Positions 1 through 4,753 of a stretch of 6,100 nt of DNA are shown piece by piece. The translations under genes and the position numbers were made by a program. Location of the stretch: NCBI GenBank assembly GCA_025928535.1, contig JAICJJ010000190.1, positions 1-6,100 of the forward strand. Direction: 5' to 3'. Position 1 is the stretch's first letter. Each line of letters begins with the position of its first letter. The notes beneath the pieces were generated by a model. That model was not told where the DNA came from. It worked only from the letters and a program-made list of their open reading frames with translations, and did no database searches. The stretch is from Thermomicrobiales bacterium. GTDB taxonomy: Bacteria > Chloroflexota > Chloroflexia > Thermomicrobiales > UBA6265.

Positions 1-344
1 TCGAGCAGGCGGTCGGAAAAGACGATGTCGCCGCGGGCGCGTTGCTCGGTCATGAATTCGGTCGAGAGGAGTTCAGCGAGGTAGAGCAGGCCGACATCGG
101 CGAACTTGCCGCGGAAATAGGTGGCGAGTTCGGCCCGCTCCAGCGCCGAGAGGGGCGTTCCCTCCGCCGAGCCGAACGCCGACCAATCGACGGCGTCGAT
201 CAGCGCCGCGAGCAGATCGATTTGTTCGCCGGCCCGGACGCGCGTCAGCAACGCGTCGACGGCGGCGCGGTCGAGCGGGAGTTCATGGGGCGTTTGCGGC
301 AACGGCGCGGCGCCGCCCGCGCTCTGGTTCGCTTCGTTGTCCAC
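1..344 (-). CDS. Hypothetical protein, N-terminal part (3' end outside window)
   Basis: An open frame of 114 codons runs from a GTG at 344 off the left edge with no stop. The start is supported by a purine-rich AAAAGGGG five bases upstream and lies 34 bases past the prmA stop, so it is probably the third gene of the same transcript. The protein begins MDNEANQSAGG and has a short low-complexity Gly/Ala/Pro segment to about residue 20. From about residue 23 it looks soluble and helical, with leucine-rich amphipathic stretches (RAAVDALLTRVRAGEQ, DLLAALIDAVDW) and a more distinctive patch, ATYFRGKFADVGLLYLAEL (residues 74-92). No signal peptide or membrane segment is visible. I do not recognise the family. 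That it is a real gene is fairly sure because of codon pattern, ribosome site and spacing; its function is unknown. Confidence 0.66.
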   Translation of the reverse strand, partial: MDNEANQSAGGAAPLPQTPHELPLDRAAVDALLTRVRAGEQIDLLAALIDAVDWSAFGSAEGTPLSALERAELATYFRGKFADVGLLYLAELLSTEFMTEQRARGDIVFSDRLL

Positions 345-378
345 TGCGGCCCCTTTTCGGCGCCGGCTGCCCGATCCG

Positions 379-1317
379 TCACGCCTTGCGATACGTCAGG
401 CACACCCAATCTTCGCTCTGACCGCGGCCGGCGCGGGTCAGGCCGAGCGCATCGAACGTCGCGGCCACGTCCGCCTCGCGCGGCTCGATGATGCCGGCGA
501 GCACGAGCGCCCCGCCCGGTTTGACGGCGGCGGCAAGGTGCGGCGCCAACTCGATCAGGATGCGGGCGATGATGTTGGCGAGGACCAGATCGTATTCGCC
601 GGAAAACGGCGCGCCCGGGCCGACCGAACCCTCCTCGATGCGCACGCGGTCCGCCACGCCGTTGCGCGCGGCATTCTCACGCGCCGAGCGAACCGCCACC
701 GGCTCGATGTCCACCCCGTCGACGCGCGATGCGCCGAGCAGCGCCGCCGCGATGCTTAGGATGCCGGAGCCCGCGCCGACGTCGAGCACCGTGTCGTCGG
801 GGCGGAGCGATTCTTCGAGGGCGAGCATCGTCAGCCGGGTCGAAGGATGCAGGCCGGTGCCGAACGCCATGCCTGGATCGAGCTCGACGACGACTTCGTC
901 TCCGACGGGCGCGTAGTCGTGCCAGGGAGCGCGGACGGTCACCCGTCGGCCGATGCGGTGCACCGAGAAATGCGCTTTCCAGGCGTTCGCCCAATCTTCT
1001 TCGCGCCGGCGCGTCACCTGCAGTTCGCCGACGTGGCGCATGCGGCCGAGATGCCAGAGCGCCTGCCGAATCGTCTCGATCGTGCCGGGATCGGCGTCGG
1101 CTTCGGCGAGAAACGTGCGGACCATCACCGGCCGCGTCGGATCGACTGCCAGGTTGTCGCCGTCCTGGTCCTGCGTGAAGGCTTCTTCGACGACGACGCC
1201 CTGGTTGTAGCCGTGGCGGGCGAACAATTCGGCGACTGCTTCGACCGCTTCGCTGTCGCTCTCCACCGCCAGTTCCAGCCAGGTTCCGCCCGGCTGATCG
1301 GGACTTCCCGCGCTCAT
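379..1317 (-). CDS. prmA: Ribosomal protein L11 methyltransferase (PrmA)
   Basis: This 312-residue cytosolic enzyme would transfer methyl groups from S-adenosylmethionine to amino groups of ribosomal protein L11; the length is normal for the family. An N-terminal substrate-recognition domain (about residues 10-100) is followed by a linker with the PrmA-type EEDWANAWKAHF (106-117). The signature DPGMAFGTGLHPST lies at 147-160. SAM-binding motif I, VLDVGAGSGILSIAA, is at 177-191, an acidic motif II VDGVDIEP at 199-206, and the catalytic-loop equivalent LANIIARIL at 246-254. The C-terminus SEDWVCLTYRK is typical. The ATG at 1317 overlaps the upstream stop as ATGA, and I see no good Shine-Dalgarno site before it, so translational coupling to the nucleotidyltransferase gene is likely. 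The frame stays open upstream to 2313, but that part is an arginine-rich shadow of the neighbouring gene, not a fusion. Identification is firm. Confidence 0.96.
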   Translation of the reverse strand: MSAGSPDQPGGTWLELAVESDSEAVEAVAELFARHGYNQGVVVEEAFTQDQDGDNLAVDPTRPVMVRTFLAEADADPGTIETIRQALWHLGRMRHVGELQVTRRREEDWANAWKAHFSVHRIGRRVTVRAPWHDYAPVGDEVVVELDPGMAFGTGLHPSTRLTMLALEESLRPDDTVLDVGAGSGILSIAAALLGASRVDGVDIEPVAVRSARENAARNGVADRVRIEEGSVGPGAPFSGEYDLVLANIIARILIELAPHLAAAVKPGGALVLAGIIEPREADVAATFDALGLTRAGRGQSEDWVCLTYRKA

Positions 1318-2288
1318 AGCCGCAGGACCGCGTCGTCGCCGGCGTTGACCTGCCGGGCATGTCCCTGCACGCGCGCCCGCCGCCCCAGCACCGAATGCTC
1401 GATGACCGCCTGTTCGACCCGCGCGCCGTCGTCGAGGATCGCGTCGCGCACGACCGCCGACCGCACGACGGCGCCGCTCCCGATGCTGGCGTGGGGACCG
1501 ACGATCGCGTCCTCGACGACGGCGTCGGCCGCGACGAACGACGGCTGGATGATGACGGAACCGGGCCGATCGACCGTCGGCGGCGGCTCCCGTTCGAGGA
1601 GGTAGCGATTGGTGGCGAGCAACGTTTCGATGTTGCCGCAATCTTCCCATTCGGTGACTGGCGCGGCGATGACATGGGCTCCGCCGTCGATCATCAACTG
1701 GATGGCGTCGGCGATGAAGTACTCGTTCTTGAGGCTGAGGCCGCGGCGCATCTGCTCGTCGATGGCGGCGTAGAGGGCGGACATTCGCTTGATGTAGTAG
1801 ATGCCGATCACGGCGAGTTTCGATACCGGTTCTTTCGGCTTTTCGATCAGTTTGACGATCCGTCCTTCCTCGACGAGGGCGATGCCGAGGGCGGAGGGGT
1901 CGTCGACCTCCTTGGTGAACATGACGACGTCGGCCGCGACGCCGTCGAGCACCGAAAAGTCGGCTTCGAACAACATGTCCGGAAAGAGGATCAGCGCGTC
2001 GTCCGGCGCGAGGTTCCGGGTGCGGACGATGGCGTCCGTTTGACCGCGCATTTCGGGCTGGACAACGAATTCGAGCGGCAGGTCGTAGGTCGCGCGCGCC
2101 CACGCTTCGATCTGGTCGCCGAGGAAGCCGGTGATGAAGATCAACCGCTCCGGATGCAGCGGCAACACCCGGTCGAGGACATGGGCGAGCATCGGCTTGC
2201 CGGCGACGGCGACGAGCGGCTTCGGCTTCGTCCAGGTCTGCGGCCGGAGCCGGGTGCCGAGCCCGGCCACCGGCAAGATGATGTCCAC
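1314..2288 (-). CDS. Sugar-phosphate nucleotidyltransferase with C-terminal hexapeptide-repeat domain
   Basis: This 324-residue protein should activate a sugar 1-phosphate with an NTP to give an NDP-sugar and pyrophosphate, as RmlA- and GlmU-like enzymes do. The N-terminal Rossmann-type domain (about 1-235) has the nucleotide-binding signature GLGTRLRP (9-16) followed by KPKP (21-24). It also has VVQPEMRGQTDAI (75-87) for base recognition, EYFIADAI (189-196) and WEDCGNIETLLATN (214-227). The metal-binding aspartate appears as FPD (102-104), where the family usually has GD. Residues about 240-310 show short alternating hydrophobic hexads (IIQPSF, IVGPHA, SIGSGA), indicating a left-handed beta-helix. 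The start is a GTG preceded four bases upstream by GGAGGA. It heads the transcript with prmA, diverging across a 114-base gap from the small gene on the other strand. The sugar and nucleotide cannot be told from sequence; glucose-1-phosphate with dTTP or UTP is the usual guess for long, helix-bearing relatives. Confidence 0.88.
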   Translation of the reverse strand: MDIILPVAGLGTRLRPQTWTKPKPLVAVAGKPMLAHVLDRVLPLHPERLIFITGFLGDQIEAWARATYDLPLEFVVQPEMRGQTDAIVRTRNLAPDDALILFPDMLFEADFSVLDGVAADVVMFTKEVDDPSALGIALVEEGRIVKLIEKPKEPVSKLAVIGIYYIKRMSALYAAIDEQMRRGLSLKNEYFIADAIQLMIDGGAHVIAAPVTEWEDCGNIETLLATNRYLLEREPPPTVDRPGSVIIQPSFVAADAVVEDAIVGPHASIGSGAVVRSAVVRDAILDDGARVEQAVIEHSVLGRRARVQGHARQVNAGDDAVLRL

Positions 2289-2402
2289 ACGTTCCTCCGT
2301 CGCCCTGTGTCAACTCGATGACGAATTGTCCGGCGCCGACCAGACCCCGCCGCGTCGGTACACTCTACCATCGGATTCGGCGCGATCGGGACGGAGGAAG
2401 GC

Positions 2403-2642
2403 GTGGCGGATATCGGGTTGTCGTTCGACGAATTGCAGGCCGAGATCGCGCGGCGAATGCCAATGATGGACGCGGCGCAGGACGACGCGGACGACCTCGG
2501 CCCGTTCGCCGATCTGATGCGAACGGTCGCGCTGACGGCGTACCAACGCGCGGCCGATCTGATCGTGCTCAACAACGAACGCCTGGCGCGCGATCTGGCC
2601 GCGGCCGGTGTGGAGATCGGGCCGCGCGACGGAGCGGCCTGA
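2403..2642 (+). CDS. Small hypothetical soluble protein, 79 residues
   Basis: A GTG start is preceded by a strong GGAGGA about four bases away, which is the main evidence that this small frame is translated. The product MADIGLSFDELQAEIARRM... is acidic and predicted mostly helical: a helix over about residues 7-26, an Asp-rich turn (DAAQDDADD, 23-31), a helix over 34-64 with PFADLMRTVALTAYQ, and a short tail. It has no membrane segment, no cysteines and no signal peptide. The frame uses mostly G or C in third positions, like its neighbours. I do not recognise a family. It is divergent from the nucleotidyltransferase gene and 320 bases upstream of tatA, with non-coding sequence between, so it is probably its own transcript. 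A 6-bp inverted repeat (GGCCGC / GCGGCC, 2620-2639) abuts its stop codon without a T-tract. Confidence 0.6.
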   Translation: MADIGLSFDELQAEIARRMPMMDAAQDDADDLGPFADLMRTVALTAYQRAADLIVLNNERLARDLAAAGVEIGPRDGAA

Positions 2643-2752
2643 ACCGAATCGTCTCCATGGGCAGGAGTCAGACGACCTGGGACATGTGATCGCTCGCTGG
2701 CCAGTTTGCGAGCTGGACCGACATTGGCTCCGCGTTATCGCAAGATTTCATT

Positions 2753-2766
2753 GAACATTCATGTTC
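2753..2766. promoter_or_regulatory. Perfect palindrome GAACAT-TC-ATGTTC, candidate operator
   Basis: Two 6-base arms, GAACAT and ATGTTC, are exact reverse complements around a 2-base centre. The element sits in the AT-richer part of the region upstream of tatA, about 200 bases before its start codon, and overlaps a weak -35-like TTGAAC. The layout GAAC-N6-GTTC resembles but does not match the GAAC-N4-GTTC site of Gram-positive-type LexA. A binding site for an unidentified dimeric regulator is an inference. Confidence 0.35.
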
Positions 2767-2822
2767 CGGTCACCGCCATATCACGCTGTCGCGCTACGAT
2801 GCCGACGCAACCAAACCGTGGT

Positions 2823-2857
2823 CGCCCTCATGCCGGTCGTCGCCGAAGATGAGGGCG
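2823..2857 (+). promoter_or_regulatory. Stem-loop in the tatA upstream region
   Basis: Arms CGCCCTCAT (2823-2831) and ATGAGGGCG (2849-2857) pair perfectly over 9 bp. Inside the 17-base loop, CGG (2834-2836) and CCG (2843-2845) can add a short inner helix. It ends 105 bases before the tatA start codon. No T-tract follows on either strand, so it is not a standard intrinsic terminator. It may be a 5' leader structure of the tatA mRNA or only a chance hairpin in GC-rich DNA. Confidence 0.4.
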
Positions 2858-2949
2858 CGGTGATGCACAATGCCCGTGTGCGGAGACGAACCGATAGGAC
2901 GTCGGCGTTTCCGGCCGCCCGGGTTCGGTGAATCGCGCGACACGCTTGC

Positions 2950-2956
2950 GGAGGAG
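2950..2956 (+). promoter_or_regulatory. Ribosome binding site deciding the tatA start
   Basis: GGAGGAG lies six bases before the ATG at 2963. This fixes the start of tatA at MDLGWQEL, the expected short periplasmic N-terminus of a TatA protein, rather than at the upstream in-frame ATG at 2870. Confidence 0.75.
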
Positions 2957-2962
2957 TCGGGA

Positions 2963-3181
2963 ATGGACCTCGGTTGGCAAGAACTCGTCATCGTCCTGGT
3001 CGTGGTCATGATCGTCTTCGGCGCCGGCAAATTGCCGGACGTGGCGCGTTCGCTCGGCCAGGGCGTCAAGGCGTTCAAGGACGAAGCCAGCAATCCGGAC
3101 GGCGTGCTCGGCGCCGGACCGACTGCCGCGACAGCCGGCGCGGTCTCGGTCGAACGGCAAGCCCGCCCCGACGACATCTAG
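2963..3181 (+). CDS. tatA: Sec-independent twin-arginine translocase subunit TatA
   Basis: This 72-residue protein would form the pore-building or membrane-thinning component that moves folded, twin-arginine-signal proteins across the cytoplasmic membrane. MDLGWQEL is followed by a single membrane helix (about 8-19, VIVLVVVMIVFG). The TatA hinge and amphipathic helix come next: the family signature FGAGKLPDVARSLGQGVKAFKDE at 19-41, with the near-invariant FG (19-20) and LP (24-25). A short unstructured cytoplasmic tail ends RPDDI. The length is at the short end for TatA and well short of typical TatB, so one protein may serve both roles. A strong GGAGGAG supports the ATG. It stands alone on the plus strand; tatC lies on the opposite strand about 590 bases beyond its stop. 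A strong hairpin 83 bases past the stop probably ends its mRNA. Confidence 0.93.
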   Translation: MDLGWQELVIVLVVVMIVFGAGKLPDVARSLGQGVKAFKDEASNPDGVLGAGPTAATAGAVSVERQARPDDI

Positions 3182-3263
3182 CCGCCAGAGGAGACGGCGC
3201 GCAGCGCTCAACGCTGGCCAGGACGGTCCGGGCGCATCCGGCCGTTGGAGACTGGACGAAGTG

Positions 3264-3305
3264 GACGAGCGCGGCGGCGGGTCGGTACCCGTCGCCGCGC
3301 TCGTC
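3264..3305 (+). terminator. Strong hairpin downstream of tatA, likely terminator
   Basis: A 19-bp stem (3264-3282 with 3287-3305) closes on a 4-base loop CGGT. All pairs are Watson-Crick except G3277 with T3292. That is a G-U wobble in plus-strand RNA but an A-C mismatch in minus-strand RNA, so the structure is slightly better in the tatA transcript. The tail GTCTGTTC is only mildly T-rich, so this would be a hairpin terminator without a classic U-tract. It may also stop readthrough from the minus strand. Confidence 0.6.
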
Positions 3306-3426
3306 GTCTGTTCGGATCATTGGCAACCACTGAAACGTATCGTGGCACGCTGCCTGCAACCATGGTGCATGCGGGGCGCCGATCTCGTGCGAGGCGGCGT
3401 CGCCGCCGATCCCTCCCTACGGATTG

Positions 3427-3463
3427 GGACGGACGCCGGGCCGACTGCGGACGGCGTTCGTCC
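3427..3463. terminator. Second convergent hairpin, possible terminator of the tatC-side transcript
   Basis: Arms 3427-3438 and 3452-3463 pair over 12 positions, 11 Watson-Crick plus G3432 with T3458 (a wobble on plus-strand RNA, a mismatch on minus-strand RNA). The 13-base loop contains CCG/CGG that can extend the helix. It begins 24 bases past the stop of the minus-strand membrane-protein gene, a normal terminator position. There is no T-tract on either side. Direction is therefore uncertain. Confidence 0.42.
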
Positions 3464-3487
3464 ATGTCGATCTCGATATCTCCCCAC

Positions 3488-3724
3488 CTATGACGAGCGA
3501 GCCGACAGGCGCGGCGGCCGGCGGACGAGATAAGCCACGACCACCAGCACCCCGAGGATGAGCGAGATCGCCAGCGTGCCGATCGCCCAGGCGCCGACCC
3601 AGAGCCAGCGCTGCGGCATCTTCCGTTTGGTCGCGTCGATCAGCATCCAGAGCGCGACCGGCAGCACGACGATCATCCCGATCGTCTGCAGCACGACCGA
3701 CCATTCGCCCCAGGTCAATCCCAT
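3488..3724 (-). CDS. Small hypothetical membrane protein with two transmembrane helices
   Basis: The 78-residue product starts MGLTWGEWSV and has two clear hydrophobic helices, about residues 8-29 and 41-67. They are joined by a short basic loop, DATKRKMPQRW (30-40), which should face the cytoplasm. The tail VRRPPRLSARSS is also basic. That pattern puts both ends and the loop in conflict with a simple hairpin by charge alone, so topology is uncertain. An AGGAG lies ten bases before the ATG, a rather long spacing. The gene follows tatC by 48 bases on the same strand and is probably cotranscribed with it. The general look (two helices, basic loop, proline in helix one) recalls small integral proteins of the PLDc_N type, but I cannot assign a family. 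Real coding is likely, since hydrophobic segments are confined to this frame. Confidence 0.68.
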   Translation of the reverse strand: MGLTWGEWSVVLQTIGMIVVLPVALWMLIDATKRKMPQRWLWVGAWAIGTLAISLILGVLVVVAYLVRRPPRLSARSS

Positions 3725-3772
3725 GCGCGAGCCGCTCCTGTCTGACTGTACGCGGGAGCCTTGCGATCGGCG

Positions 3773-4615
3773 TCAGGCCCGACGCGCCAGCAGCAGACCG
3801 AGGCCGTAGAGGATGAGCAGCGGACTGGCCGCCACCAGCATGTTGAACGGATCGGGCGTCGGGGTGATCAACGCCGCCGCGATCAGGATGCCGACCAAGG
3901 CGAAGCGCCACAAGGCGGCTTGCTTCTGGGCGCTGAGGATCCGCAATTTCGCCAGGACGAACATCACCGCCGGCAACTGGAACGCCAGACCCGCCCCGAT
4001 CATCAACTTGAGATAGAAGTTGAGCACTTCCTGGCCGCGCGGGTCCCAGCGGAACAAGCCGTCGCCGAAGGTCGAGAGAAAGCCGAACGCCTGGGGCGCG
4101 GCGATGAAAAAGGCGAAGAGCACGCCGAGAATGAAGAGCACGGTCACGAACGGCAGCGACATGAGGACGTAGCGTTTTTCCCGTCGCGTCAGGCCGGGGC
4201 CGACGAAGGCGATCGCCTGGTAGAAGATGACCGGAAAGGCGATCGCCAGGCCGATGTAGAGCGCGACTTTCATGTAGTCGGTGAACGGTTCGGTCGGACT
4301 CAGAATCTGGAACCCGCCGGTGATGTGGGCTTGCCGCTCGATCAAGGCGATCAGGCTTTTCGAGAAGATTAGACCGATGATGAAGGCGGGGGCGAACGCG
4401 AGACACGCCTTGACGATGCGCGAGCGCAATTCCTCCAGATGTTCGAGGAGGGTCATCTCTTCGAACACTTCGGGTTCGTCGGGAGGCGGGTTCCAGATGT
4501 CCTGGATCGAGGCCCGCGCCGATTTGACCGGGGCGAGCGGATGACGCGCCAGATTGCCGACGGCGGACGCCGCTTGCAACGACCCTTGTCCGAGCGCTTT
4601 CGTTACCTGACTCAT
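3773..4615 (-). CDS. tatC: Sec-independent twin-arginine translocase subunit TatC
   Basis: TatC is the polytopic receptor that binds twin-arginine signal peptides and recruits TatA. The 280-residue product has the TatC core from residue 54: MTLLEHLEELRSRI (54-67), the motif SPTEPFTDYMK (106-116), and AFVGPGLTRREKR (136-148) with the conserved acidic residue in the loop. Six membrane segments fall at about 68-90, 117-136, 150-173, 199-222, 236-250 and 256-277. The last helices carry TPTPDPFNML and LLILYGLGLLL, with Gly271 where an acidic residue is common (LYE). Residues 1-53 are an extension absent from most TatC proteins. The start chosen is the ATG at 4615 with GGAGGA eight bases upstream; the alternative Met54 has no such site. 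The small membrane-protein gene follows by 48 bases. Identity is firm; the exact start is fairly sure. Confidence 0.95.
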   Translation of the reverse strand: MSQVTKALGQGSLQAASAVGNLARHPLAPVKSARASIQDIWNPPPDEPEVFEEMTLLEHLEELRSRIVKACLAFAPAFIIGLIFSKSLIALIERQAHITGGFQILSPTEPFTDYMKVALYIGLAIAFPVIFYQAIAFVGPGLTRREKRYVLMSLPFVTVLFILGVLFAFFIAAPQAFGFLSTFGDGLFRWDPRGQEVLNFYLKLMIGAGLAFQLPAVMFVLAKLRILSAQKQAALWRFALVGILIAAALITPTPDPFNMLVAASPLLILYGLGLLLARRA

Positions 4616-4675
4616 CGTGACGTTCCTCCAGCGCCGCGCTGTGCGCCAGCAGGTCGAGATGCTCTTCGGCGGGGG

Positions 4676-4681
4676 AGTATA
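4676..4681 (-). promoter_or_regulatory. tatC: Possible -10 box (TATACT) of a tatC promoter
   Basis: TATACT on the minus strand matches five of six bases of the sigma-70-type -10 consensus, an uncommon hexamer in this GC-rich DNA. It lies in the 138-base gap between the CvpA-CAP stop and tatC and would give a leader of about 50 bases. No good -35 hexamer is seen 16-18 bases upstream (TCGTCG is the closest), so it is tentative. Confidence 0.33.
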
Positions 4682-4753
4682 GACGGCCCGGCGCCTGGCG
4701 ACGAGACGGAGTCGAGGGGACAGCGCGGGTCACGCCGGCCGCGCCGAAGTCGG

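Larger units (their letters stand above)
2643..2962. other. Non-coding leader/promoter region upstream of tatA
   Basis: These 320 bases hold no convincing gene on either strand; frames crossing it are short, arginine-rich or shadows of tatA. Bases around 2700-2790 are clearly more AT-rich than the surroundings, as expected for a promoter region. That part contains a weak -35-like TTGAAC (2751) but no good -10 at standard spacing. It also holds a perfect palindrome (2753-2766) and a stem-loop (2823-2857), listed separately. An in-frame ATG at 2870 would lengthen tatA by 31 residues, but it lacks a ribosome site and the extra residues do not look like a TatA N-terminus. Confidence 0.55.
3182..3487. 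other. Convergent intergenic region with several hairpins, no supported gene
   Basis: This 306-base gap separates the 3' ends of tatA and the small membrane-protein gene. Frames through it are arginine-rich and lack ribosome sites, so I see no gene. It holds a small hairpin CAGCG/CGCTG (3202-3216), a 19-bp hairpin (3264-3305), GGCGGC-gtc-GCCGCC (3393-3407) and a 12-bp hairpin (3427-3463). Terminators for both converging transcripts are the simplest explanation. Confidence 0.6.

Noticed and set aside
1318..2313. The prmA frame open upstream to 2313, as if PrmA had a 330-residue N-terminal fusion
   Set aside because: The extra part is an arginine-rich shadow of the nucleotidyltransferase gene, whose own frame has all family motifs and a good ribosome site.
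2308..2313. A perfect TTGACA on the minus strand before the nucleotidyltransferase
   Set aside because: It lies only 20 bases before the start codon, so the matching -10 would fall inside the gene; no usable promoter results.
1359..2321. A 320-codon plus-strand frame opposite the nucleotidyltransferase
   Set aside because: Asp/Gly/Arg-rich antisense shadow typical of GC-rich genes; no domain seen.
2359..2364. TACACT as a -10 box for the 79-residue gene
   Set aside because: No -35-like hexamer lies at 16-18 bases upstream; match is only four of six.
2693..2712. CTCGC/GCGAG inverted repeat after the small gene
   Set aside because: Only 5 bp with a 10-base loop and no T-tract; expected by chance at this GC content.
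3261..3533. A 90-codon plus-strand frame in the convergent gap, with a hydrophobic start (VPVAALVVCSDHW) vaguely like a glycosyltransferase fragment
   Set aside because: Its first codons form the arm of the 19-bp hairpin, it has no ribosome site, its tail is arginine-rich and it runs into the opposite gene.
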